Source: Pyrrhosoma nymphula (taxonomy: Eukaryota; Arthropoda; Insecta; Odonata; Coenagrionidae). From it: a stretch of 64,000 bases of DNA. The stretch is taken from contig OY754332.1 of the NCBI GenBank assembly GCA_963573305.1, forward strand, positions 144,701,977 through 144,765,976, read 5' to 3'. The position numbers were made by a program, and so were the translations under genes. The notes under the pieces were generated by a model, which ran no database searches, was not told where the DNA came from, and was given only the letters and a program-made list of their open reading frames with translations. Positions 45,920-56,060 of this stretch are shown piece by piece (the stretch's first letter is position 1; every line of letters starts with the position of its first letter).

Positions 45920-48065
45920 GTAGGAAAAGAGTTGGCAGGCCTACTCTAATATTTTCTAAGTTGGACCTCACTTGGGGATACCATCAGATTGTAGTAGATG
46001 GAATTTCTCGGTTGATTACCACATTTTACCAGTTTTTGTTTGTTTCGGTACACGCTTTTAATGTTTTATCTGAATTATGCACCAGAATTGTACCACAAAA
46101 TTATGTCACAAGTTGTGAAAAAATGTAAAGGAGTGTCCCATTATTTTAGATGATTTGGAAGTGTATGGAAAACCTCAGGCCGATCATGATTTTAGGTTCG
46201 GAAAAGGTCCTACAGACTTTTCAGGAGATGGGACTTGCACTAATTAAACGTAAATAAATGTAAGCTAAATGTGAATATGAAATAGAATTGTTGGGAAACG
46301 TGATAGCTGTGCAGAAAACCGACTGAGGGCAATGTGCATATATAAAGATCAAATTTTCAGGATTAACTCGGTGGAACCACATTGCGATAGTTTAGAATTA
46401 ATTTAACTTTGTAATAGTCCACAGAAAGTTTTATTTCTTCCAACCCAGGGTTTCGACTATTAATTGACTGTGTAATAGTCGAAACCCTGAGTTGGAAGAA
46501 ATAAAACTTTCTGTAGAATATTACAAGGTGAAATAATTTCCAAACTATCGCAATTTGCAAGATGGTAAAGAATTTAGAGCTCCGGAGAATGTGTCTGAAG
46601 TGAGAAGCTTTCTAGGCTTGATAAAAATTTTCTATCTTAATTTATAACTGATAACTCTACTGTGACAGAGTCCAACAGGTGTCTAACCAGGATATGTGTT
46701 CCTTTTACTCGGGGGAAAGAAACAGGCAGCAGCTTTTACAAAATTAAAAGGATTAATTGGTGGTGACCTAGTTTTGGACTTCATGATATGACAGCTCCTC
46801 TTCAGCTGATAGTGGGTGCTAGTCTATAAGGATTGGTGGAAATGCTAGTATAGTTAAAACCACAAAAACCTCGATTGGTAAAGTACATCAGTAAGGGTGT
46901 TGAATGAAGATGTTCCCAGACGAAGAAAGAAGCTTTTGCGATAGAGTGTGCCTGGAAAAGGCTCCACCTCTATCTTTACGGTAGGGAGTTTTATCTGACT
47001 GCCACGAAACGCCTACCTCAGTAAATAATTTATGGTCTTAGATCAAGAGCTAGTGCCCGAATAAAAAGATGGGGGTTGCAATTACTGGATTACAATTATG
47101 AAATGAAGTGCAGGCCATGGAAAAGTAATATAACTCTAGTAATAAGACTCTTTTTCAAGACTGTTAAATGTACGTAAGAGTTCAAAATCAGATTCAGATG
47201 GTGCTGAAAGGACAGTGAGATAAAAATATAAATAGCAGTTCCAAATTCCAACTTTAGGCCAGATTAGACTAGACGGCCACTTAGCAGGATATTGAACTGG
47301 AACATATAAAAACTTGTTTGCAAAGTGACAATTGGCCGAAAGAATTCAGGTTTTATGAGATTATCAAACATGAGTTGTGCGAAATTGAACAACTCATGAT
47401 TAGAGGAGCAATAAGTATTACCAAAGAGACTCCATGAGCATGCAATTTTGTTTAGTCATAAAGGAAGTTAATATGAAACTAGCTTTCAGAACTGAAGTTT
47501 TGAGGAAAACTATGCAAAAAGGTGCAGAATATGGGTGCATATTTTGCTTTAAATGTCGGTTCGTGGGTGGCGTGATCCATCAGAACCAATGGTGCGATAA
47601 GAGGATATAGATATGGACTTTGTAGGCCCCTTGCTGTCAGGTGAGACAATTTGCAAATCGTATTAGATTTGCACAAGTGTTATTAAGAAGTGGAAGTGAT
47701 GAAGTCAATCACATCAGAGAAACCGGTCTCTAAGTTAAAACTTATGTTTGCTCGTTATAGTTTTATTTAAGCAATCAAATTTTGAAATATTTTTTAATGA
47801 TTTTATATCAATCATCATTTTTTATCACTCTATTGGCCTGAGACAAATGGAGCGGTGGAACGCGAAAATAGGAGCATCATGAAAAGACTAAGAATTTCCA
47901 GTGTTTGTAATTAAATTGGGAAAATATGTGGCATAAACACGCATTGGTTGCACGGTATTAATTCGCGCGTGATCTACGTGCAATAGCCCTGCAACACTGT
48001 TATTAATTTCATGGCAGATGTAGAATTGGACAAAATTCGTGCACATATAATTGTGTTATTTCATG
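45920..48065 (+). pseudogene. Ty3/gypsy retrotransposon pol relic (RT-RNase H-integrase)
   Basis: Successive plus-strand pieces match Ty3/gypsy pol. The RT is read from FSKLDLTWGYHQI (45955) through PELYHKIMSQVV (46081); the usual YVDD-containing stretch is degenerate, and RT ends with ENVSEVRSFLGL (46589). RNase H follows with KKEAFAIE.AWKRLHLYLYG (46925-46985) and ARIKRWGLQLLDYNYEMK (47055). Integrase has MDFVGPLLSG (47613) and the distal VERENRSIMKRLRIS-like stretch (47854). Many stops and frameshifts, missing gag and LTRs not seen: a long-dead copy. A 168-bp palindromic element interrupts it at 46384-46551. Confidence 0.82.
46384..46551. repeat. Palindromic element nested in the gypsy relic
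   Basis: Arms 46384-46462 and 46473-46551 are reverse complements over 79 bases with few mismatches, around a 10-base centre ATTGACTGTG-like. The right arm contains AATAGTCGAAACCCTGAG, recalling the GTC-GAAAC part of the other palindromes, then GGAAGAAATAAAAC. It sits between the gypsy RT palm and the conserved SEVRSFLGL segment, so it inserted into an existing copy. No coding capacity. Confidence 0.82.
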
Positions 48066-48113
48066 AGCGAACATTAATTCCTGCTCCAGTTGCTCGTGGA
48101 AGGCTACTCTAAG

Positions 48114-48380
48114 GCGTGTTTTGTTTGCTAATATCTTGATGTAATATTTAAAAACTTTCACCGGTTCGGTTTTATGTTTAAATTAATTTAATGTTCCCTT
48201 TCATGGTAGACGCAGTCAAGAAACTTACTCCTGGTGAGCGGGCAATAAATCTGGGTCTGCTTTGTTAATTTCCTCCATACAGCCCCTGTAAACTAAACTC
48301 TATCCTTTTGCTTCAATTTTAATCACACATTGATTCATTCACGCTGCATATTATTTTCTACTCATAAAATTTTTATTTAC
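48114..48380 (-). repeat. Direct repeat copy 1 (LINE 3' fragment)
   Basis: From GCGTGTTTTGTTT to TTTTTATTTAC this 267-bp sequence is repeated at 49467-49747 with about 95% identity by eye. Internal parts (CAGTCAAGAAACTT..GGGC..TGGGTCT) are distantly similar to 49965-50090, where the minus strand encodes the tail of a LINE reverse transcriptase. Both direct copies are therefore probably old LINE 3' fragments duplicated locally. Confidence 0.6.
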
Positions 48381-48765
48381 AGGAAGATATTTGTGAAACC
48401 TCATCGTGCATGGGAATAAAAGTCCAGGGCAACGGAAGGGTTAACCCTTGGGGTTAACGAGTAAAGGGTTAACGAATGAATATGTATCGCCATAGGGTTG
48501 CCTCTCTCTCTCTATGCATATGACGAACATGTTTCGTCATCGATTTTACTCGAGCTCTTTATCTCTCCACGCATAACATTTGATTTCCGGCGCGTGTAGA
48601 CATTTAGAATATCATAAATCATGTGTCTTTCATTCGAAAAATTGAGCCATGGTCACTTTTAAATTGCACTATCTATATATTTGGTCACTTTTAAATTGCA
48701 CTATCTATATATTTTTTCCATCCGAATTTCATACTTGACAATATTTGGAGTTTGATTTATGTCAC
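48381..48765. repeat. Interval with a 32-bp tandem duplication
   Basis: It holds two tandem copies of GGTCACTTTTAAATTGCACT plus CTATCTATATAT (48651-48682 and 48683-48714). The rest is AT-rich with a GGTTAACCC/GGGTTAACG cluster near 48440-48470. No gene seen. Confidence 0.6.
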
Positions 48766-49464
48766 GAAGAAATAACATGTTATGAATTTTAAATTTTATT
48801 CTGCTTTTTTATCCGTTATTTTCTACTTCTTTTGTCATTTTTACGAAAAGAAGTAGAATATTTTGTTTAGAATGTTTCATTATTTCAACTGGACGTTCAT
48901 CGATAGTAGCAAGTTAACTTGTCCGTTTCATGAAGTTGTGGCTGTTGCCACGGTACGATGGATACGCAGGGGGCCAGAATCCACCGCGGATTCTCGACTG
49001 ATCTCAATGTATCTGGTCGCGAATGAAAAGAAGCAGAAGTGCGACGAGCAAATTTTGACGAAAGCAGTAAAACCTGCAGATCATATTCCTACGGAGAGAG
49101 AACTCAACCACCACCGTCTTCTTTCGTCAGATGCACTACTCTCTTTCAGATGCGTTACTCTCTCTATGTCGACAATTATTACAATTCTGTAAAATTGTTG
49201 GAATATATGTATGATAATTATATTAACATGTGTGAGACGCTAAGACGCTGAGACCCTGAGACGCCGAGTTCCTTATGTTGCGAAATTTTATAAGGTTGCT
49301 AAAGGCAAATAAGAACATTTTTTGTGTGGTTGGATAAAAGTTTTTGGATAAAAAAGTGGTATATATGTTCTCAACAGAAAGGAACATTGGCACAGAACCA
49401 ATTCGTGTAAAAGACAGACAAGCAAGAATTGTAAATAAGCTCAAATCTGTCATGGCGGAAAATT
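48766..49464 (+). mobile_element. 0.7-kb repeat, copy A (inverted partner at 52.65-53.35 kb)
   Basis: This 699-bp sequence, from GAAGAAATAACATGTTATG to CATGGCGGAAAAT, recurs in the opposite orientation at 52651-53348 with only scattered substitutions. The end directly adjoins the second LINE-fragment direct repeat at 49467. It contains short repeats GACGCTAAGACGCTGAGA..GACGCCGAG near 49237. Both copies hold a parallel open frame of about 110 codons, but its translation resembles nothing known, and the frame also varies between copies. Most likely it is a young non-autonomous mobile element of unknown class. Confidence 0.75.
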
Positions 49465-49466
49465 GT

Positions 49467-49747
49467 GCGTGTTTTGTTTTCGAATATCTTGATGTAATAT
49501 TTAAAAACTTTCACCGGTTCGGTTTTATGTTTAAATTAATTTAATGTTCCCTTTTATGGTAGACACAGTCAAGAAACTTACTCCTGGTGAGCGGGCAATA
49601 CATCTGGGTCTGCTTTGTTAATTTCCTCCATACAGCCCCTGTAAACTAAACTCTATCCTTTTGCTTCAATTTTATTCGCACATTGATTCATTCACGCTGC
49701 CTATTTATTTCACTCCTAATATTTCTACTTATAAAATTTTTATTTAC
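49467..49747 (-). repeat. Direct repeat copy 2 (LINE 3' fragment)
   Basis: Second copy of the 48114-48380 sequence, same orientation, with a 14-base insertion near its right end (CTCCTAATATTT region). It starts two bases after copy A of the 0.7-kb repeat ends. The two direct copies thus frame the interval 48381-49466. Confidence 0.6.
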
Positions 49748-49929
49748 CTGAGATCCTGGCAAATTAGCATCCGTAAATCACTTACGCATAAGCTACTGCG
49801 GCTGAAAGCACAGTCTGCTAAACAAGCCTTATATTTTTTCATTTTAAAACTGTCACTAAAGATAATTATTTCGCTAATGACAGCATAAATATGATTACCC
49901 TTGCGCAACAAAGCGGAACAACTGGGGGA

Positions 49930-50760
49930 CCTATCCGTGCATTAATACCACGATGCCGTCCCCGTTTGGGCTAGGCAGAGTCAAAGAGCTTAATGATCGT
50001 GGCTGGGCCCACAAAATTGGGTCTCTTAATACAATTTCTTTCATACTGCCCGGTACTTGATTACCTCCTCTACTTCAGTTGCATCCATACATGCTTTGTA
50101 CGCGCTTTCTTGCTCTTAAGACTCCAAACTCTCCTCCTCTTCAGAGTTTCTTCCTCACATGCATCCATGATTTTCTTGGTTTACCCCTTCCTCTTACACA
50201 AGTCACTCATTGTAAACCTGCTCTCATCCATTCTCTTGGCATGGATAAACTAACGAAAAAAGGTTTTTTTTCACACATGTCCATTACTGGAGAATTCATT
50301 GCACGTTCTCTCATAACCCATTCATTTCTATTCATTCTCCTTTTAATGCAAACACGTCTCAGATACCCCATACCTAGTCATTTATCTTACTCTAATGCTT
50401 ATTCTAGCCTACCAAAGTTCAGCTGCTGCAGATTGAGTGGAAAGGAGTACAGTCTTTTATGCTGTTATTTATGCTGTTTAAGGCAAGCATTCATTTCTAG
50501 ACATACTCCACATATTTACTACGGCTTTCCTTCCAACACTCGCACAACTCTTTATCCCCTCATCTATCCTTACATCTTTCGCAAAAATTCTGCCAACGTA
50601 CACAGAATCATCCACTTGCTAAATTATTTCACCATTCATCCACATCGTACAGTCATCATTCCCATTCTCCTCATACAAACCACTACTTTGGTCTTTGTCG
50701 CATTTATTTTCAACTTTAAACCCTCTCTTTAAAAGCTATCCAGGACCCCCAGAATTCATG
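49930..50760 (-). pseudogene. Non-LTR retrotransposon reverse transcriptase C-terminus, relic
   Basis: Read on the minus strand from 50760: a basic start, then CTMWMNGEIIQQVDD, VYVGRIFAKDVRIDEG (where LINE RTs have a KYLGS..S.DG segment), then after stops TVLLS (the usual VLLYG..TW region), then near the end VGPATIIKLFDSA and GRHRG. This is the RT thumb to C-terminal tail of an insect-type LINE. Several stops break it. The apparent 217-codon plus-strand frame at 50079-50732 is the antisense of this relic. Related but more diverged sequence forms the direct repeats at 48.1 and 49.5 kb. Confidence 0.68.
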
Positions 50761-51289
50761 TGGGCTCTAATACTTCAACGCAGAACCGGTTATCAGGGTT
50801 ATGTTATAATTGCACATTTACATCTCTAACCATTGCCCCTAGCATTACACTCTGTATTGACATCCAGCGAAAATGCTTTAGGAAGACATCAGTTCGATGT
50901 TTCCTAATTAACTATTTATTTTTGTGAACTATCATCAGCTCATTTGCTCAGCATAAGCACTCATAACCCACAATTTTGCACATTCCATGTTTTAGCTGAA
51001 ATTGAGTCCAATATTGATCTGACATCCATAAAAGATGCACACAAATAACATGTCGCGATTGATATGCACCACTACTTTAAGCATAAACACCCCTTAATGC
51101 ACCTATTCAATACGCACGCCCCACGTTTTTGGATTCAGCCGAAGTGACTGCAAAGTGATGTTGCGTTCTAGGAATTGCAATGAACCGTATTGCAATGAAC
51201 ACGGAGATTGGTACAAAGGGAATGTGATTGACAATGAGATAAAGGTACAACAAGGATGGATGCTTGAGGCTGCTCTTTCCTTAAATCAG

Positions 51290-52560
51290 AGAGAATTTAA
51301 TTAATATATTGGAAATGGAAGTATGAGGAAAACGAAAGACGATGCTTGGTGGAATGGAGAAGTGGTGACTGAAAAGAGAGGCGTTTAAGAGATGGATCGC
51401 ATCCAAATCAGGAGTACAGTGATATTCACAGAGAGAAAATAAATGAATACGAAACCGTTATGAAAGAAAGTAAGGAAAGAATGCTTGAAAATGAGGCTGA
51501 GAAAGTATTGAGTGATTTTGAAATGAATAAATGGTTGTTTTGTAAATGGATAAAAAGGCCAAAGCAAGGGAAGTGCAGGGGAATGGTAGCAATAAAAGGG
51601 ACAAAAGTGGTGAGATCGTGTGTGGTGAATGCAATTTTAGAAACTGCTGGAGGTAATATTTTGAAGATCTATAGAATAAGAACGCTGACGAAGAAGGAGA
51701 GACATATGAATGCAGGAATGCCAATAGGAAGTAGGGATAAGGGAGATTAAGGTCGCAATGGAGATGATAATATTGAGAAATGCAGACGCAGATAGAATAT
51801 AGAGTGAAATGTTAAAAATTTGGGTATAAGCTAATATTTACTCGTATGTGTGAATTGTGTAATATATGCTTGAAAATTGCTGTCGTGCTAAATGATTGGA
51901 AGAATATGATACAATCACCTTTGTTCAAAGGAAAGAGTGGGAAGGCCGCGTGTATAAAATATGGAACCGTTAGCATTGTGAGTATTCCGGGAAAAGTGTT
52001 TGGTATAATATTAATCGAAATAGTGAGAAATATAAAATTTGACGGAATATGGGGCATTTAGTGCGGGAGGGGATGTACATAAAAGCTTTTTTCACTTCTA
52101 CAAGCGCTCGAATAATGTATGCTTGTACAAAAGAAAGTTTACTGTTCATTTGTGAATAAAGAGAAATAATATAACAGGTTAAACTGGAATAAGTTGTGGA
52201 TGGTCTTAAGAGAATATGGAGTGAATGAGCAGATATTGAATGTTATGAAAGCTATATGTATGATGATAGTATGGCAAGGATGGAAGTGAACAGGAGCTTA
52301 AGTGACTGGATTAAAATAAAAGAGGGTGTAGAACAAGGATGCGTAATGTCACCGTGGTTTTTAAATTTTTAGGGATAAAAGTGGGACAGATGCTTGCAGT
52401 AATAATGTCGGTATAATGGTTAAAGATATAAATGTGCGAAAACTTCAATATGAGGATGGTGCTTTGTTACTCTTTGAAAGTCCAGATGGATAGCAAGGGC
52501 TCGTGGATAACTTAAATGAAGCAACAGTGAGACTGGAATTAGCATAGAAATTTGTAAAAA
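51290..52560 (+). pseudogene. Non-LTR retrotransposon reverse transcriptase, relic
   Basis: Plus-strand pieces follow the order of a LINE ORF2. DDAWWNGEV (51338) is the linker after the endonuclease; a Lys/Glu-rich helix at 51450-51560 follows; then PLFKGKSGKAACIKYG and SIVSIPGKVFG (51918-52000, RT motif 1-2), KLWMVLREYGVNEQIL (52192), GVEQGCVMSP (52325, RT motif with QG), and LQYEDGALLL (52443), where active RTs have YADD. Stops and frameshifts separate these pieces, and Glu/Gly changes in the catalytic YADD box confirm inactivity. It faces the opposite way from the LINE relic at 49.9-50.8 kb. Clade not determined. Confidence 0.78.
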
Positions 52561-52650
52561 ATGAATAATCAACTTTCTGTACCACTTCATTTATTTTATA
52601 GCAGCTGAATACGGTTCTAACATTTGGTCCATTTTGTCTGCCATTTATTT

Positions 52651-53348
52651 ATTTTCCGCCATGGTAGATTTGGGCTTATTTACAATTCTTGCTTGTCTGT
52701 CTTTTACACGAATTGGTTCTGTGCCAATGTTCCTTTCTGTTGAGAACATATATACCACTTTTTTATCCAAAAACTTTTATCCAACCACACAAAAAATGTT
52801 CTTATTTGCCTTTAGCAACCTTATAAAATTTCGCAACATAAGGAACTCGGCGTCTCAGGGTCTCAGCGTCTTAGCGTCTCACACATGTTAATATAATTAT
52901 CATACATATATTCCAACAATTTTACAGAATTGTAATAATTTTCGACATAGAGAGAGTAACGCATCTGAAAGAGAGTAGTGCATCTGACGAAAGAAGACGG
53001 TGGTGGTCGAGTTTTCTCTCCGTAGGAATATAATCTGCAGGTTTTACTGCTTTCGTCAAAATTTGCTCGTCGCACTTCTGCTTCTTTTCATTCGCGACTA
53101 GATACATTGAGATCAATCGAGAATCCGCGGTGCATTCTGGCCCCCTGCGTATCCATCGTACCGTGGCAACAGCCACAACTTCATGAAACGGGCAAGTTAA
53201 CTTGCTACTATCGATGAACGTCCAGTTGAAATAATGAAACATTCTAAACAAAATATTCTACTTCTTTTCGTAAAAATGACAAAAGAAGAAGAAAATAACG
53301 GATAAAAAGCAGAATAAAGTTTAAAATTCATAACATGTTATTTCTTCT
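52651..53348 (-). mobile_element. 0.7-kb repeat, copy B (inverted)
   Basis: Reverse-complement copy of 48766-49464, ending at ATTTTCCGCCATGG on the left and CATGTTATTTCTTC on the right. Differences from copy A are single substitutions and small indels, for instance in the A/T runs near 53295. With copy A it forms inverted repeats flanking 3.2 kb that contain the LINE relics. High identity means the copying is recent compared with the decay of the LINEs. Confidence 0.75.
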
Positions 53349-53580
53349 ACTCTGAGAAAGGTGGATGCCAATACCACCGAAATATTGGAAGTTTTAATTT
53401 GTGTCTTTCGCTTGATTTTACATTTTTATCGACCACCCACCCCACCATTTTTTTATTTTTTATCGACATCGAACACTTGGCATATTTTATATTTATCACT
53501 CGAGTGATCCTTCAACACGTTATACATATATAAAACAGCGGGAAACTAAATAAACACAGATACACAGTAAAAGCACATTT
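53349..53580 (+). repeat. Hammerhead-like motif remnant and AT-rich sequence
   Basis: CTGAGAAAGGTGGATGCC (53351) pairs GGTGG with CCACC (53374-53378) immediately before GAAATATTGG. This is the same CTGA-helix-GAAA order as the other copies, with a stronger 5-bp helix II but altered core bases. The remainder is AT-rich and featureless. Confidence 0.4.
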
Positions 53581-53691
53581 ACAAAAGAAAACTTGGACGT
53601 TTTGACGGTCAAGCCGTCATCATCGGCGGTAGAAGTCTTCTGCCGCCGATGATGACGGCTTGACCATCGAAACGTCCAAGTTTTCTTTTGT
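53581..53691. repeat. Perfect-type palindrome with hammerhead-like core in both arms
   Basis: Arms 53581-53635 and 53637-53691 are reverse complements over 55 bases with a few mismatches and a one-base centre. The right arm reads CCGATGATGACGGC, TTGA, CCATCGAAACGTCC; the left arm carries the same on the other strand. GATGACGG..CCATC-GAAAC is the recurrent motif also seen at 10.3, 38.9 and 39.4 kb. A head-to-head joining of two element ends would produce this structure. Confidence 0.8.
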
Positions 53692-53849
53692 AAGTATCCT
53701 TTTTGCGTGTTTCTGTGTTTGTTTAGTGTAACGCTGTTTCATTTATGCATGTGCATCGTCACCGAGAGCGATTTTCTACCAAGACATTTTGTATATATAT
53801 ATATATATATTTATATATAAATAAACTCTTAGTTGATATGTATACAAAA
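53692..53849. repeat. AT-rich spacer with TA microsatellite
   Basis: GTATATATATATATATATAT at about 53790-53810 followed by TTATATATAAATAA. Otherwise unremarkable. Confidence 0.7.
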
Positions 53850-54600
53850 AGATGGATAAGGGGATGGCTTTGACGAGTGGGGCCCAGTCCGGCCGCCGCC
53901 GCAGGACGGTCCTCAGCTGCGTGGCGACCCCTTCGCTTCAGAGAAAGGAGAGAGCAGGAAAAGAAATGAGAGGGGAGAGATGTGTGGGGGTGGAAGATTT
54001 TTCGGGAGCTGGCGGTCAGCCGGGGACCCGTCCACGCACCGCGGGGCGGTCCCTCCTGCCGTCCGACGCCCCCGCCGCCTCCCCCGCCGCCCCCCGCCTC
54101 CCCCGCCGCCCGACGAAGACGGATGGGAGAGAGGAGGCGGAAGAGCCAAGGAGGAGAAGGACAAGACGGGAGAAGAAGAAACCGATCGATTCCCCCGTCC
54201 CCGCTCTTCACCCTTTCTGCCCTCCAAGCTATGCCCCCCCCCCGCAGGGCCGCCCCTCGCCCACACGGGGCAGCGGCCGAGAAGGCCCTCTATCCACGAA
54301 TACCGGCCAAAAATGCCGGGTCGCGGGAGATGCGAGCATTCTCAGGGCCGGGGATGGTGGAGCGAAAACCCCGCGTGCTGTGTTTCAGAGGGGTTGCGGA
54401 CGATTGATGAGTCATGCGAACCCCTTTCACTCCGCTAATCCTTTTCCCGTCGCAGGGTTCCGCGGCGCGCTCAGGGTCTCGGGTCTCATGGCGATACCGC
54501 CGCCGAGGGGTGAGTGGGATTGTCTCCCTTGGATTGCCTCCCACTTGCAAACGCACCCTCCGATGAGCCATGTGAGCATTCTGGTTAGGGGATGAATTTG
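53850..54600. other. CpG-rich block with possible small exon
   Basis: GC-rich, CpG-dense DNA with proline/arginine-rich open frames on both strands (up to 247 codons on plus, 150 on minus). Their mutual overlap shows the openness is compositional. A plausible 54-bp exon lies at 54456-54509: acceptor CTTTTCCCGTCGCAG before it, donor GGG/GTGAGT after it, with an ATG at 54488. This is a candidate promoter-proximal region of a gene extending right, but no downstream coding exon was found to support it. Confidence 0.4.
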
Positions 54601-54879
54601 TTCGTAAAGGACGCAAGTTTATTTTCGAGAGCGCTGAAACCTTCAATGCAAAGTGTGCGTCTTTCATTTTGCTGAAAATCATCTCCCCTACATTATGAAT
54701 CATGTATTATATTAACTCTTGAGCAACTCCATCTCGTAAAAACAAAGTTGACAAATGTGCAACGTAAAAAACATGCACAGATTAAAAAAAAAATGAGCCT
54801 AGTTCTCCGTATATCTGCAGCGAGTTGCATCCTCAAAAGTTTCGACCACAGCTAGTGCCACAGTACTTTGAAAAAGGAG
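54601..54879. other. Stretch without recognised features
   Basis: Composition returns to AT-rich. No coding or repeat signal. Confidence 0.35.
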
Positions 54880-55090
54880 GAAGTTTCACAAACTATACCA
54901 TATTATCAGAGTCATATCAATGGTACTGGAGCTTTCGGTGCTCCAATATCCAACGTTGCATCTACCGCACCGAAAGCCCTGGATCCTAAGAAAATCACAA
55001 AATCTGAGCTCAAGGTGGGATTCGAACCTGTAATCTTTGGGTTTCGAGACCCGCGCGTGGCCCTCTTGGTCTTGGCTCTATTCATTTCAG
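54880..55090 (-). repeat. tRNA-derived SINE (minus strand)
   Basis: On the minus strand AGACCAAGAGGGCCACGCG leads to CTCGAAACCCAAAGATTAC and a perfect-looking B box, AGGTTCGAATCCCACC (55033-55018). The body continues through CCAGGGCTTTCGGTGCGG to about 54880. The B box is intact, the A box is weak. It is one of several tRNA-derived heads in this 2-kb interval, belonging to different subfamilies. Confidence 0.55.
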
Positions 55091-55184
55091 TGACAGTGCG
55101 AAACCTGACGAAAATTCGTTTTTATTTGAGGATTTGCAGATTTTAAACTTCTTCGCATCAACATCTTAATGAGTCAAATCTACT

Positions 55185-55320
55185 GACCCGAGGATAGAAT
55201 TAGTGTGGCGACTAGAGACCTTATTTTTCATCCCGAGGCAGTGGGTTCGATTGCCGTTTTATAGCCTCCGGGCATGCGCCCTATAGGCTCTAATATTCCG
55301 CCTTTTTATTTTGTGTTCGA
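55185..55320 (+). repeat. tRNA-derived SINE-like head
   Basis: GTGTGGCGACTAGAGACC (A-box-like) at 55203 and GTGGGTTCGATTGCC (B-box-like) at 55242. It resembles the minus-strand head at 1.7 kb. Body to about 55320, without clear tail. Confidence 0.4.
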
Positions 55321-55885
55321 CTGATTTCAAACATAAAAGTTTCTCCCCGAGTCTGTAAGATAAAGTAATGCCGTGCAGAACAATACCTGCCTTAATCTAG
55401 AAAACCTTGTAGAGCATATATTTATTTTAAGCTGAAAAAGTGTACATATCCGTCTTTTTCGGTTGTTTGTTCATTTTGCCGCGATTTCTTGATCAGAACC
55501 TTCTCATAATTTTTAATGCTGTCTCTGTGAAGGGCACAGCTGCATCATATCGCCTAACAGCTGCCAATGAGACTTTTAATTAGGTTTGTCAATAGATAGT
55601 GTAGCTAGTTATTTGATTTACTTCCTAATACTTGTATGCTTATCTGCTACCTAGTACTCACAGCTAGAGACGGGCGCCAGTCACGCCTCGACGCCGGCCA
55701 TGCAAGGCACGCCACCGCTCGCCGCTCGTCATTTTAACGGCGGCGGCGCGGCGAGACTTGGATTTTAATACCAAGTCCTACAGTCGAAAAAGTACTGACA
55801 AATTGCCCGAGCAGATGCGTTTGGGAATGATTTCCACTAGTTCGTCTTGTCATGGAGGAGGAAGGAAGAGGAAACGCATGAAGAA
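55321..55885. other. AT-rich stretch with a short CpG-rich patch
   Basis: Mostly AT-rich. At 55670-55755 a compact GC-rich patch, including CGGCGGCGGCGCGGCGAG, interrupts it. No convincing coding sequence. Confidence 0.35.
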
Positions 55886-56060
55886 ATAGGTGCGAACTAA
55901 AAAAGAAAGTAGCCGAGTGGATGGGCATGTTTCCATTTAAATTGAAATTTGCTCGATTTCTTGGGACTAGAGCGGCCTTATGTCTACTGACGTGAGTTCG
56001 ATTCTCAGGATAACATGTTTCGGTCAGGTTGTTTAAGACTGAGAGAAAATTAGAAAGTTT
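55886..56060 (+). repeat. tRNA-derived SINE-like element
   Basis: GTAGCCGAGTGGATGGG at 55910 resembles an A box region, and GTGAGTTCGATTCTCAGG at 55990 a B box, but the spacing of about 80 bases is longer than in a tRNA. This suggests an insertion or a class with a long variable arm. Degenerate; not a functional tRNA. Confidence 0.4.

Noticed and set aside
48863..49192. A 109-codon frame conserved in two inverted copies (also at 52922-53251)
   Set aside because: The conservation comes from the whole 0.7-kb repeat being nearly identical, not from coding selection. No known domain is visible.
50079..50732. A 217-codon open frame on the plus strand
   Set aside because: It is the antisense of a minus-strand LINE reverse-transcriptase relic, whose motifs can be read on the other strand.
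53852..54595. A 247-codon open frame on the plus strand, the longest in the window
   Set aside because: It lies in CpG-rich DNA with overlapping long frames on both strands; the translation is Arg/Pro-rich low complexity and crosses apparent splice signals.
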